Below are positions 11,731-25,104 of a stretch of 64,000 nt of DNA, piece after piece; within the stretch, counting starts at the first letter, position 1, and each line of letters opens with the position of its first letter. The notes under the pieces are model-generated. The model was given only the letters and a program-made list of their open reading frames with translations. It searched no databases and was not told the origin of the DNA. The DNA is taken from the NCBI RefSeq assembly GCF_029227915.1, contig NC_079887.1:5642001-5706000 (forward strand). The letters run 5' to 3'. This DNA is from Hydractinia symbiolongicarpus (taxonomy: Eukaryota; Cnidaria; Hydrozoa; Anthoathecata; Hydractiniidae). The translations under genes were made by a program, and so were the position numbers.

Positions 11731-14700
11731 GTCCCACAGTCAATCATTTCATTGTTAAAAGCGATGCAACCTAGGAATATCAGAAAAATATCGCTAAATA
11801 CAATTTGGTACGAATATGTGACCCAACCGTTGTAACTCGAACGGACTGACACTGTTAGAAAGTCAATGAAATGTAGTTTTTGAAACTGTCGCTATTTCGT
11901 CGGCGCGCGATAACGGCTAGGATTGGTCCCACAGTAAAAATTGACTTATTTATCTAAATTTTTAAATAAAGCGCTACCACAGCGCCCAGAATAATCGCTG
12001 AGTTCCGGCAATCACGTCAAATTAAGAAGAATGTTATTTCTTGGAGTTCAATTGTCCCATTTATCACATTTATCAGGTCACAGTCCAAAGTTAGTTCAAT
12101 TAAGTCCCACAGACAATCGTTTCATTGTTAATAGCGATGCAACCTAGTAATATCAGAAAAATATCGCTAAATACATGTTGGTACGAATATGTGACCCAAT
12201 CGTTTTAACTCCAACGTACTGACACCGTTAGAAAGTCAATGAAATGTACTTTTTGAAACTGTCACTAATTCTTCAGCGCATGATAAAGGCTAGGATTGGT
12301 CCCCCAGTAAAAAATGACTTATTATTCTAAATGTTTAAATGAAGTGCTACCACAGCGCCCAGTGTAATCGCTGAGTACCGGTAATCACGTCAAATTAAGA
12401 AGAATGTTATTTCTTGAAGTCCAATTGTCTCTTTTATCACATTTATAAGGTCACAGTCCAAAGTTAGTTCAATTAAGTCCCACAGTCAATCGTTTCATTG
12501 TTAAAAGCGATGCAACCTAATAATATCACAAAAATATCGCTAAATACATGTTGGTACAAATATGTGACCCAACCGTTATAACTCAAACGGACTGACACCG
12601 TTAGAAAGTCAATGAAATGTAGTTTTTGAAACTGTCGCTATTTCGTCGGCGCGCGATAACGGCTAGGATTGGTCCCACAGTAAAAAATGACTTATTTATC
12701 TAAATGTTTAAATGAAGTGCTACCACAGCGCCCAGTGTAATCGCTGAGTACCGGTAATCACGTCAAATTAAGAAGAATGTGATTTCTTGAAGTCCAATTG
12801 TCTCTTTTATTACATTTATCAGGTCACAGTCCAAAGTTAGTTCAATTAAGTCCCACAGTCAATCGTTTTATTGTTAAAAGCGATGCAACCTAATAATATC
12901 ACAAAAATATCGCTAAATACATGTTGGTACAAATATGTGACCCAACCGTTATAACTCAAACGGACTGACACCGTTAGAAAGTCAATGAAATGTAGTTTTT
13001 GAAACTGTCGCTATTTCGTCGGCGCGCGATAACGGCTAGGATTGGTCCCACAGTAAAAAATGACTTATTTATCTAAATGTTTAAATGAAGTGCTACCACA
13101 GCGCCCAGTGTAATCGCTGAGTACCGGTAATCACGTCAAATTAAGAAGAATGTGATTTCTTGAAGTCCAATTGTCTCTTTTATCACATTTATCAGGTCAC
13201 AGTCCAAAGTTAGTTCAATTAAGTCCCACAGTCAATCGTTTTATTGTTAAAAGCGGTGCAACCCAGTAATATCACAAAAATATCGCTAAATACATGTTGG
13301 TATGAATATGTGACCCAACCGTTATAACTCAAACGGACTGACGCCGTTAGAAAGTCAATGAAATGTAGTTTTTGAAACTGTCGCTATTTCGTCGGCGCGC
13401 GATAACGGCTAGGATTGGTCCCACAGTAAAAATTGACTTATTTATCTAAATTTTTAATTGAAGCGCTACCACAGCGCCCAGTGTAATCGCTGAGTTCCGG
13501 CAATCACGTCAAATTAAAAAGAATGTTATTTCTTGGAGTTCAATTGTCTCATTTATCACATTTATCAGGTCACAGTCCAAAGTTAGTTCAATTAAGTCCC
13601 ACAGACAAACGTTTCATTGTTAAAAACGATGCAACCTAGGAATATCAGAAAAATATCGCTAAATACAATTTGGTACGAATATGTGACCCAACCGTTAAAA
13701 CTTAAACGGACTGACACCATTAGAAATTCAATGAAATGTAGTGTTTGAAACTGTCACTAATTCTTCAGCGCGTAATAACGGCTAGGATTGGTCCCACAGT
13801 AAAAAATGACTTATTAATCTAAATTTTTAAATGAATTGCTACCACAGCGCCCAGTGTAATCGCTGAGTACCGGCAATCACGTCAAATTAGGAAGAATGTT
13901 ATTTCTTGAATTTCAATTGTCTCCTTTATCACATTTATCAGGTCACAGTCCAAAGTTAGTTCAATTAAGTCCCACAGTCAATCGTTTCATTGTTAAAAGC
14001 GATGCTACCTAGGAATATCAGAAAAAAATTGCTAAATACAATTTGGTACGAATATGTGACCGAACCGTTATAACTCAAACGGACTGACACCGTTAGAAAG
14101 TCAATGAAATATAATGTTTGAAACTGTCACTAATTCTTCAGCGCGTGATAACGGCTAGGATTGGTCCCACAGTAAAACATGACTTATTAATCTAAATTTT
14201 TAAATGAAGTGCTACCACAGCGCCCAGTGTAATCGCTGAGTACCGGTAATCACGTCAAATTAAGAACAATGATTTTTCTTGAAGTCCAATTGTCTCCTTT
14301 ATCATATTTATCAGGTCACAGTCCAAAGTTAGTTCAATTAAGTCCCACAGACAAACGTTTCATTGTTAAAAACGATGCAACCTAGGAATATCAGAAAAAT
14401 GTCGTTAAATACAATTTGGTACGAATATGTGACCCAACCGTTAAAACTTAAACGGACTGACACCATTAGAAATTCAATGAAATGTAGTGTTTGAAACTGT
14501 CACTAATTCTTCAGCGCGTAATAACGGCTAGGATTGGTCCCACAGTAAAAAATGACTTATTAATCTAAATTTTTAAATGAAGTGCTACCACAGCGCCCAG
14601 TGTAATCGCTGAGTACCGGCAATCACGTCAAATTAAGAAGAATGTTATTTCTTGAATTTCAATTGTCTCCTTTATCACATTTATCAGGTCACAGTCCAAA

Positions 14701-15833
14701 GTTAGTTCAATTAAGTCCCACAGTCAATCGTTTCATTGTTAAAAGCGATGCAACCTAGGAATATCAGAAAAAAATTGCTAAATACAATTTGGTACGAATA
14801 TGTGACCGAACCGTTATAACTCAAACGGACTGACACCGTTAGAAAGTCAATGAAATATAATGTTTGAAACTGTCACTAATTCTTCAGCGCGTGATAACGG
14901 CTAGGATTGGTCCCACAGTAAAACATGACTTATTAATCTAAATTTTTAAATGAAGTGCTACCACAGCGCCCAGTGTAATCGCTGAGTACCGGTAATCACG
15001 TCAAATTAAGAACAATGATTTTTCTTGAAGTCCAATTGTCTCCTTTATCATATTTATCAGGTAACAGTCCAAAGTTAGTTCAAATTAGTCCCACAGTCAA
15101 TCATTTCATTGTTAAAAGCGATGCAACCTAGGAATATCAGAAAAATATCACTAAATACAATTTGGTACGAATATGTGACCCAACCGTTGTAACTCGAACG
15201 GGCTGACACTGTTAGAAAGTCAATGAAATATAATGTTTTAAACTGTCACTAATTCTTCAGCGCGTGATAACGGCTAGGATTGGTCCCACAGTAAAAAATG
15301 ACTTATTAATCTAAATTTTTAAATGAAGTGCTACCACAGCGCCCAGTGTAATCGCTGAGTACCGGCAATCACGTTAAATTAAGAAGAATGTTATTTCTTG
15401 AAGTCCAATTGTCTCCTTTATCACATTTATCAGGTCACAGTCCAAAGTTATTTCAATTAAGTCCCACAGTCAATCGTTTCATTGTTAAAAGCGATGCAAC
15501 CTAGGAATATCAGAAAAATATCGCTAACTACAATTTGGTACGAATATGTGACCCAACCGTTAAAACTTAAACGGACTGACACCGTTATAAAGTCAATGAA
15601 ATGTAGTGTTTGAAACTGTCCCTAATTCTTCAGCGCGTGATAACGGCTAGGATTGGTCCGACAGTAAAAAATGACTTATTAATCTAAATATTTAAATGAA
15701 GTGCTACCACAGCGCCCATTGTAATCGCTGAATACCGGCAATCACGTCAAATTAAGAAGAATGTTATTTCTTGAAGTCCAATTGTCTCCTTTATCACATT
15801 TATTAGGTCACAGTCCAAAGTTAGTTCAATTAA
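11731..15833. repeat. 11-mer higher-order repeat, copy 1 (4,103 bp)
   Basis: This block of eleven monomers is repeated at a constant offset of 4,103 bp. Anchors include the rare GGTCCCCCAG at 12298 and 16401, AGAATAATCG in the monomers starting at 11915 and 16018, TAAAAGCGGTGCAACCC near 13250 and 17353, and GGTCCGACAG in the monomers starting at 15645 and 19748. I noticed only about half a dozen base differences from copy 2, for example TATTACATTT near 12809, GAATTGCTACC near 13834 and ACGTTAAATT near 15372. Both boundaries lie at the same monomer phase, in a GTCCCACAGTCAATC block, as expected for a tandem duplication by unequal crossover. Confidence 0.93.
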
Positions 15834-18800
15834 GTCCCACAGTCAATCATTTCATTGTTAAAAGCGATGCAACCTAGGAATATCAGAAAAATATCGCTAA
15901 ATACAATTTGGTACGAATATGTGACCCAACCGTTGTAACTCGAACGGACTGACACTGTTAGAAAGTCAATGAAATGTAGTTTTTGAAACTGTCGCTATTT
16001 CGTCGGCGCGCGATAACGGCTAGGATTGGTCCCACAGTAAAAATTGACTTATTTATCTAAATTTTTAAATAAAGCGCTACCACAGCGCCCAGAATAATCG
16101 CTGAGTTCCGGCAATCACGTCAAATTAAGAAGAATGTTATTTCTTGGAGTTCAATTGTCCCATTTATCACATTTATCAGGTCACAGTCCAAAGTTAGTTC
16201 AATTAAGTCCCACAGACAATCGTTTCATTGTTAATAGCGATGCAACCTAGTAATATCAGAAAAATATCGCTAAATACATGTTGGTACGAATATGTGACCC
16301 AATCGTTTTAACTCCAACGTACTGACACCGTTAGAAAGTCAATGAAATGTACTTTTTGAAACTGTCACTAATTCTTCAGCGCATGATAAAGGCTAGGATT
16401 GGTCCCCCAGTAAAAAATGACTTATTATTCTAAATGTTTAAATGAAGTGCTACCACAGCGCCCAGTGTAATCGCTGAGTACCGGTAATCACGTCAAATTA
16501 AGAAGAATGTTATTTCTTGAAGTCCAATTGTCTCTTTTATCACATTTATAAGGTCACAGTCCAAAGTTAGTTCAATTAAGTCCCACAGTCAATCGTTTCA
16601 TTGTTAAAAGCGATGCAACCTAATAATATCACAAAAATATCGCTAAATACATGTTGGTACAAATATGTGACCCAACCGTTATAACTCAAACGGACTGACA
16701 CCGTTAGAAAGTCAATGAAATGTAGTTTTTGAAACTGTCGCTATTTCGTCGGCGCGCGATAACGGCTAGGATTGGTCCCACAGTAAAAAATGACTTATTT
16801 ATCTAAATGTTTAAATGAAGTGCTACCACAGCGCCCAGTGTAATCGCTGAGTACCGGTAATCACGTCAAATTAAGAAGAATGTGATTTCTTGAAGTCCAA
16901 TTGTCTCTTTTATCACATTTATCAGGTCACAGTCCAAAGTTAGTTCAATTAAGTCCCACAGTCAATCGTTTTATTGTTAAAAGCGATGCAACCTAATAAT
17001 ATCACAAAAATATCGCTAAATACATGTTGGTACAAATATGTGACCCAACCGTTATAACTCAAACGGACTGACACCGTTAGAAAGTCAATGAAATGTAGTT
17101 TTTGAAACTGTCGCTATTTCGTCGGCGCGCGATAACGGCTAGGATTGGTCCCACAGTAAAAAATGACTTATTTATCTAAATGTTTAAATGAAGTGCTACC
17201 ACAGCGCCCAGTGTAATCGCTGAGTACCGGTAATCACGTCAAATTAAGAAGAATGTGATTTCTTGAAGTCCAATTGTCTCTTTTATCACATTTATCAGGT
17301 CACAGTCCAAAGTTAGTTCAATTAAGTCCCACAGTCAATCGTTTTATTGTTAAAAGCGGTGCAACCCAGTAATATCACAAAAATATCGCTAAATACATGT
17401 TGGTATGAATATGTGACCCAACCGTTATAACTCAAACGGACTGACGCCGTTAGAAAGTCAATGAAATGTAGTTTTTGAAACTGTCGCTATTTCGTCGGCG
17501 CGCGATAACGGCTAGGATTGGTCCCACAGTAAAAATTGACTTATTTATCTAAATTTTTAATTGAAGCGCTACCACAGCGCCCAGTGTAATCGCTGAGTTC
17601 CGGCAATCACGTCAAATTAAAAAGAATGTTATTTCTTGGAGTTCAATTGTCTCATTTATCACATTTATCAGGTCACAGTCCAAAGTTAGTTCAATTAAGT
17701 CCCACAGACAAACGTTTCATTGTTAAAAACGATGCAACCTAGGAATATCAGAAAAATATCGCTAAATACAATTTGGTACGAATATGTGACCCAACCGTTA
17801 AAACTTAAACGGACTGACACCATTAGAAATTCAATGAAATGTAGTGTTTGAAACTAACACTAATTCTTCAGCGCGTAATAACGGCTAGGATTGGTCCCAC
17901 AGTAAAAAATGACTTATTAATCTAAATTTTTAAATGAAGTGCTACCACAGCGCCCAGTGTAATCGCTGAGTACCGGCAATCACGTCAAATTAGGAAGAAT
18001 GTTATTTCTTGAATTTCAATTGTCTCCTTTATCACATTTATCAGGTCACAGTCCAAAGTTAGTTCAATTAAGTCCCACAGTCAATCGTTTCATTGTTAAA
18101 AGCGATGCTACCTAGGAATATCAGAAAAAAATTGCTAAATACAATTTGGTACGAATATGTGACCGAACCGTTATAACTCAAACGGACTGACACCGTTAGA
18201 AAGTCAATGAAATATAATGTTTGAAACTGTCACTAATTCTTCAGCGCGTGATAACGGCTAGGATTGGTCCCACAGTAAAACATGACTTATTAATCTAAAT
18301 TTTTAAATGAAGTGCTACCACAGCGCCCAGTGTAATCGCTGAGTACCGGTAATCACGTCAAATTAAGAACAATGATTTTTCTTGAAGTCCAATTGTCTCC
18401 TTTATCATATTTATCAGGTCACAGTCCAAAGTTAGTTCAATTAAGTCCCACAGACAAACGTTTCATTGTTAAAAACGATGCAACCTAGGAATATCAGAAA
18501 AATGTCGTTAAATACAATTTGGTACGAATATGTGACCCAACCGTTAAAACTTAAACGGACTGACACCATTAGAAATTCAATGAAATGTAGTGTTTGAAAC
18601 TGTCACTAATTCTTCAGCGCGTAATAACGGCTAGGATTGGTCCCACAGTAAAAAATGACTTATTAATCTAAATTTTTAAATGAAGTGCTACCACAGCGCC
18701 CAGTGTAATCGCTGAGTACCGGCAATCACGTCAAATTAAGAAGAATGTTATTTCTTGAATTTCAATTGTCTCCTTTATCACATTTATCAGGTCACAGTCC

Positions 18801-19936
18801 AAAGTTAGTTCAATTAAGTCCCACAGTCAATCGTTTCATTGTTAAAAGCGATGCAACCTAGGAATATCAGAAAAAAATTGCTAAATACAATTTGGTACGA
18901 ATATGTGACCGAACCGTTATAACTCAAACGGACTGACACCGTTAGAAAGTCAATGAAATATAATGTTTGAAACTGTCACTAATTCTTCAGCGCGTGATAA
19001 CGGCTAGGATTGGTCCCACAGTAAAACATGACTTATTAATCTAAATTTTTAAATGAAGTGCTACCACAGCGCCCAGTGTAATCGCTGAGTACCGGTAATC
19101 ACGTCAAATTAAGAACAATGATTTTTCTTGAAGTCCAATTGTCTCCTTTATCATATTTATCAGGTAACAGTCCAAAGTTAGTTCTAATTAGTCCCACAGT
19201 CAATCATTTCATTGTTAAAAGCGATGCAACCTAGGAATATCAGAAAAATATCACTAAATACAATTTGGTACGAATATGTGACCCAACCGTTGTAACTCGA
19301 ACGGGCTGACACTGTTAGAAAGTCAATGAAATATAATGTTTTAAACTGTCACTAATTCTTCAGCGCGTGATAACGGCTAGGATTGGTCCCACAGTAAAAA
19401 ATGACTTATTAATCTAAATTTTTAAATGAAGTGCTACCACAGCGCCCAGTGTAATCGCTGAGTACCGGCAATCACGTCAAATTAAGAAGAATGTTATTTC
19501 TTGAAGTCCAATTGTCTCCTTTATCACATTTATCAGGTCACAGTCCAAAGTTATTTCAATTAAGTCCCACAGTCAATCGTTTCATTGTTAAAAGCGATGC
19601 AACCTAGGAATATCAGAAAAATATCGCTAACTACAATTTGGTACGAATATGTGACCCAACCGTTAAAACTTAAACGGACTGACACCGTTATAAAGTCAAT
19701 GAAATGTAGTGTTTGAAACTGTCCCTAATTCTTCAGCGCGTGATAACGGCTAGGATTGGTCCGACAGTAAAAAATGACTTATTAATCTAAATATTTAAAT
19801 GAAGTGCTACCACAGCGCCCATTGTAATCGCTGAATACCGGCAATCACGTCAAATTAAGAAGAATGTTATTTCTTGAAGTCCAATTGTCTCCTTTATCAC
19901 ATTTATTAGGTCACAGTCCAAAGTTAGTTCAATTAA
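15834..19936. repeat. 11-mer higher-order repeat, copy 2 (4,103 bp)
   Basis: Direct tandem partner of 11731-15833. It starts with the same CAATCATTTC variant and ends where the third phase would begin, at which point CAATCGTTTC is found instead and homology at this offset stops. Copy-specific changes include AACTAACACT near 17853 (copy 1 has AACTGTCACT) and GTTCTAATTAG near 19180 (copy 1 has GTTCAAATTAG). Copy 2 overlaps the start of a trimer duplication (19375-21612), so its right end has been reshaped again. Confidence 0.93.
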
Positions 19937-21612
19937 GTCCCACAGTCAATCGTTTCATTGTTAAAAGCGATGCAACCTAGGAATATCAGAAAAATATCGC
20001 TAAATACAATTTGGTACGATTATGTGACCCAACCGTTATAACTCAAACGGACTGACACCGTTAGAAAGTCAATGAAATATAGTTTTTGAAACTGTCGCTA
20101 TTTCTTCAGAGCTCGATAACGGCTAGGATTGGTCCCACAGTAAAAATTGACTTATTTATTTAAATTTTTAAATAAAGCGCTACCACAGCGCCCAGTGTAA
20201 TCGCTGAGTTCCAGCAATCACGTCAAATTAAGAAGAATGTTATTTCTTGGAGTCCAATTGTCTCACTTATAACATTTATAAGGTCACAGTCCAAAATCAG
20301 TTCAATTATATGCCACAGTCAATCGTTTCACTGTTAAAGGCGATGCAACTTAGTAATATGAGAAAAATATCGCTAAATACATGTTGGTACGAATATGTGA
20401 CGCAACCGTTGTAACTGAAGCGGATTGATAAAGTTAGAAAGTCAATGAAATGTAGTTTTTGAAACTGTCGCTATTTCTTCAGCGCGTGATAACGGCTAGG
20501 ATTGGTCCCACAGTAAAAAATGACTTATTAATCTAAATTTTTAAATGAAGTGCTACCACAGCGCCCAGTGTAATCGCTGATTACCAGCAATCACGTCAAA
20601 TTAAGAAGAATGTTATTTCTTGAAGTCCAATTGTCTCCTTTATCACATTTATCAGGTCACAGTCCAAAGTTATTTCAATTAAGTCCCACAGTCAATCGTT
20701 TCATTGTTAAAAGCGATGCAACCTAGGAATATCAGAAAAATATCGCTAACTACAATTTGGTACGAATATGTGACCCAACCGTTAAAACTTAAACGGACTG
20801 ACACCGTTATAAAGTCAATGAAATGTAGTGTTTGAAACTGTCCCTAATTCTTCAGCGCGTGATAACGGCTAGGATTGGTCCGACAGTAAAAAATGACTTA
20901 TTAATCTAAATTTTTAAATGAAGTGCTACCACAGCGCCCAGTGTAATCGCTGAATACCGGCAATCACGTCAAATTAAGAAGAATGTTATTTCTTGAAGTC
21001 CAATTGTCTCCTTTATCACATTTATTAGGTCACAGTCCAAAGTTAGTTCAATTAAGTCCCACAGTCAATCATTTCATTGTTAAAAGCGATGCAACCTAGG
21101 AATATCAGAAAAATATCGCTAAATACAATTTGGTACGATTATGTGACCCAACCGTTATAACTCAAACGGACTGACACCGTTAGAAAGTCAATGAAATATA
21201 GTTTTTGAAACTGTCGCTATTTCTTCAGAGCTCGATAACGGCTAGGATTGGTCCCACAGTAAAAATTGACTTATTTATTTAAATTTTTAAATAAAGCGCT
21301 ACCACAGCGCCCAGTGTAATCGCTGAGTTCCAGCAATCACGTCAAATTAAGAAGAATGTTATTTCTTGGAGTCCAATTGTCTCACTTATAACATTTATAA
21401 GGTCACAGTCCAAAATCAGTTCAATTATATGCCACAGTCAATCGTTTCACTGTTAAAGGCGATGCAACTTAGTAATATGAGAAAAATATCGCTAAATACA
21501 TGTTGGTACGAATATGTGACGCAACCGTTGTAACTGAAGCGGATTGATAAAGTTAGAAAGTCAATGAAATGTATTTTTTGAAACTGTCGCTATTTCTTCA
21601 GCGCGTGATAAC
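19375..21612. repeat. 1,119-bp trimer duplication (two copies)
   Basis: Copy 1 is 19375-20493 and copy 2 is 20494-21612. Each holds, in order, a type B monomer with AAAGTTATTTCAATT, a monomer with GGTCCGACAG, and a type A monomer introduced by CAGAGCTCGATAACGG and carrying AAATAAAGCG. The copies differ at several sites, for example GAGTACCGGCAAT against GATTACCAGCAAT. They therefore look older than the 11-mer pair or were altered by conversion. Confidence 0.85.
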
Positions 21613-24600
21613 GGCTAGGATTGGTCCCACAGTAAAAAATGACTTATTAATCTATATTTTTAAATGAAGTGCTACCACAGCGCCCAGTGTAATCGCTGAG
21701 AACCGGTAATCACGTCAAATTGAAAAGAATGTTCTTTCTTGGAGTCCAATTGTCTCCTTTATCACATTTGTCAGGTCACAGTCCAAAGGTAGTTCAATTA
21801 TGTCCCACAGTCAATTGCTTCATTGCTCAAAGCGATGCAACCTAGTAATATGAGAAAAATATCGCTAAATACATGTTGGTACGAATATGTGACCCAATCG
21901 TTTTAACTCAAACGGACTGACACTGTTAAAAAGTCAATGAAATGTACTTTTTGAAACTGTCACTAATTCTTCAGCGCAAGATAACGGCTAGGAATGGTCC
22001 CACAGTAAAAAATGACTTATTATTCCAAATTTTTAAATGAAGTGCTACCACAGCGCCCAGTGTAATCGCTGAGTACCGGTAATCACGTCAAATTAAGAAG
22101 AATGATTTTTGTTGAAGTCCAATTCTCTCCTTTATCACATTCATCAGGTCACAGTCCAAAGCTAGTTCAATTAAGTCCCACAGTCAATCGTTTCATTGTT
22201 AAAAGCAATGCAACCTAGTAATATCAGAAAAACATCGCTAAATACATGTTGGTACGAATATGTGACCCAACCGTTGTAACTCAAACGGACTGACACCGTT
22301 AGAAAGTCAATGAAATTTAGTTTTTGAACCTGTCGCTATTTCTTCAGCCCGCGATAACGGCTAGGATTGGTCCCACAGTAAAAATGACTTATTTATCTAA
22401 ATTTTTAAATTAAGCGCTACCGCAGCGCCCAGTGTAATCGCTGAGTTCCAGCAATCACGTCAAATTAAGAAGAATGTTATTTCTTGGAGTCCAATTGTCT
22501 CACTTATAACATTTATAAGGTCACAGTCCAAAATCAGTTCAATTATATGCCACAGTCAATCGTTTCACTGTTAAAGGCGATGCAACTTAGTAATATGAGA
22601 AAAATATCGCTAAATACATGTTGGTACGAATATGTGACGCAACCGTTGTAACTGAAGCGGATTGATAAAGTTAGAAAGTCAATGAAATGTATTTTTTGAA
22701 ACTGTCGCTATTTCTTCAGCGCGTGATAACGGCTAGGATTGGTCCCACAGTAAAAAATGACTTATTAATCTATATTTTTAAATGAAGTGCTACCACAGCG
22801 CCCAGTGTAATCGCTGAGAACCGGTAATCACGTCAAATTGAAAAGAATGTTCTTTCTTGGAGTCCAATTGTCTCCTTTATCACATTTGTCAGGTCACAGT
22901 CCAAAGGTAGTTCAATTATGTCCCACAGTCAATTGCTTCATTGCTCAAAGCGATGCAACCTAGTAATATGAGAAAAACATCGCTAAATACATGTTGGTAC
23001 GAATATGTGACCCAACCGTTGTAACTCAAACGGACTGACACCGTTAGAAAGTCAATGAAATTTAGTTTTTGAACCTGTCGCTATTTCTTCAGCCCGCGAT
23101 AACGGCTAGGATTGGTCCCACAGTAAAAATGACTTATTTATCTAAATTTTTAAATTAAGCGCTACCGCAGCGCCCAGTGTAATCGCTGAGTTCCAGCAAT
23201 CACGTCAAATTAAGAAGAATGTTATTTCTTGGAGTCCAATTGTCTCATTAATCACATTTATCAGGTCACAGTATAGTTCAATTAAGTCCCACAGACAATC
23301 GTTTCATTGTTAAAAGCGATGCAACCTAGTAATATCAGAAAAACATCGCTAAATACATGTTGGTACGAATATGTGACCCAACCGTTGTAACTCAAACGGA
23401 CTGACACCGTTAGAAAGTCAATGAAATTTAGTTTTTAAACCTGTCGCTATTTCTTCAGCCCACGATAACGGCTAGGATTGGTCCCACAGTAAAAAATGAC
23501 TTATTAATCTATATTTTTAAATGAAGTGCTACCGCAGCGCCCAGTGTAATCGCTGAGAACCGGTAATCACGTCAAATTGAAAAGAATGTTCTTTCTTGGA
23601 GTCCAATTGTCTCCTTTATCACATTTGTCAGGTCACAGTCCAAAGGTAGTTCAATTAAGTCCCACAGTCAATTGCTTCATTGCTAAAAGCGATGCAACCT
23701 AGTAATATGAGAAAAATATCGCTAAATACATGTTGGTACGAATATGTGCCCCAACCGTTGTAACTCAAACGGACTGACACCGTTAGAAAGTCAATGAAAT
23801 TTAGTTTTTGAACCTGTCGCTATTTCTTCAGCCCGCGATAACGGCTAGGATTGGTCCCACAGTAAAAATGACTTATTTATCTAAATTTTTAAATTAAGCC
23901 CTACCGCAGAGCCCAGTGTAATCGCTGAGTTCCAGCAATCACGTCAAATTAAGAAGAATGTTATTTCTTGGAGTCCAATTGTCTCATTAATCACATTTAT
24001 CAGGTCACAGTATAGTTCAATTAAGTCCCACAGACAATCGTTTCATTGTTAAAAGCGATGCAACCTAGTAAAATCAGAAAAATATTGCTAAATACATGTT
24101 GGTACGAATATGTGAACCAATCGTTTTAATTCAAACGGACTGACACCGTTAGAAAGTCAATAAAATGTACTTTTTGAAACTGCCGCAAATTCTTCAGCGC
24201 GTGATAACGGCTAGGATTTGTCCCACAGTAAAAAATGACTTATTAATCTAAATTTTTAAATCAAGTGCTACCACAGCGCCCAGTGTAATCGCTGAGTACC
24301 GGTAATCACGTCAAATTTAAAAGAATGTTATTTCTTGAAGTCCAATTTTCTCCATTATCACATTTGCCAGGTCACAGTCCAAAGATAGTTCAATTAAGTC
24401 CCACAGTCAATCGCTTCATTGTTAAAAGCGATGCAACCTAGTAATATCAGAAAAATATCGCTAAATTCATGTTGGTACGAATATGTGACGCAACCGTTGT
24501 AACTGAAGTGGATTGACACCGTTAGAAGGTCAATGAAATGTAGTTTTTGAAACTGTCGCTATTTCTTCAGCGCGCGATAACGGCTAGGATTGGTCCCACA

Positions 24601-24616
24601 GAAAAAATGACTTATT

Positions 24617-24665
24617 GCGGAGAGAAGCGGAGTGCGCGCCAGCGCACGGAGCGTAGCGGAGCCCA
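24617..24665. other. CpG-rich head with hairpin
   Basis: About 49 bp in which GCGGAG recurs, far richer in G+C than anything around it. GTGCGC (24632-24637) pairs perfectly with GCGCAC (24642-24647) across a 4-base loop, and GGAGCGTAGCGGAGCCC follows. The same block opens all four element copies (also 27320, 32025, 36206). Its role is unknown; it could be a transposon end or part of a promoter. Confidence 0.6.
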
Positions 24666-24900
24666 TTTCCTCATTAAATAAGCCAAATATAAGGGACGGA
24701 GGAGAGTGTATAGGATTTCCGCACGTATACATCAAAATTTAAATTTTCGTAGGACGTTTTTCGACTGGGTTGCCCCGTAATTTTTCTGGTTATTTTTTCG
24801 TAAATTTCAGATTGAGCGAGTATATACGGCGATGGAGTGCTTTTGTTTATTTAAAGATCTCCTAGCGGGAACTTCCAGTTGAGACTAAGTTAGTTCTAAC

Positions 24901-24937
24901 CACGTGATTCATAAGTCACTTTGACTAATATCACGTG
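24901..24937. promoter_or_regulatory. Double E-box inverted repeat (S1)
   Basis: CACGTGAT at 24901 and ATCACGTG at 24930 are exact inverted copies. Between them AGTCA and TGACT form a second inverted pair around CTT. Each outer arm contains the palindrome CACGTG, the core site of bHLH-ZIP factors such as USF, MITF and TFEB in animals; the second reads TCACGTGAC, a strong form of that site. Whether it works as an enhancer or promoter here is inference. Confidence 0.5.
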
Positions 24938-25104
24938 ACTTTTTCTCGGATAACATAGCGCCTCAAACTCAAACTTTCGTTAATCTAAGCTATATCGAAA
25001 CTTCTGGAAGGTTATTTTCAAGAAAACGAAGAAAGGGTATGTTTAGCTCGCTAGTATATCACTATTTTTTACATGTAATGAACCCATTCTTATTCTCACT
25101 CACA

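Larger units (their letters stand above)
1..24616. repeat. 373-bp satellite array, left uninterrupted arm
   Basis: Head-to-tail monomers begin with GGCTAGGATTGGTCCCACAG or close variants. Starts that I located include 2, 409, 782, 1155, 1528, 1901, 2271, 2643, 3016, 3388 and 3761, so the usual period is 372-373 bp. Every monomer carries the same ordered landmarks: a GCGCT/AGCGC inverted repeat, a CCGG block, a GTCACAGTCC block, a second GTCCCACAGT block about 178 bp after the first, the stretch TACATGTTGGTACGAATATG, and a cluster of AACGG/CCGTT motifs. Two main families are visible. Type A has AAGCGCTACC, TTCCGGCAAT and TTGGAGTCC; type B has AAGTGCTACC, TACCGGTAAT and TTGAAGTCC. The first 4.1 kb is essentially type A; type B appears from 4133. 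No coding potential is seen. Function is unknown; a centromeric or pericentromeric location is only an inference. Confidence 0.97.

Noticed and set aside
1-24616. CRISPR-like repeat and spacer arrangement
   Set aside because: The period is about 373 bp, the whole unit is conserved with no short repeat separated by unique spacers, and no cas genes exist.
25037-25042. Splice donor GTATGT and first exon in the element
   Set aside because: The donor is plausible but isolated: no matching acceptor with a coding exon was found, so it is mentioned only as speculation.
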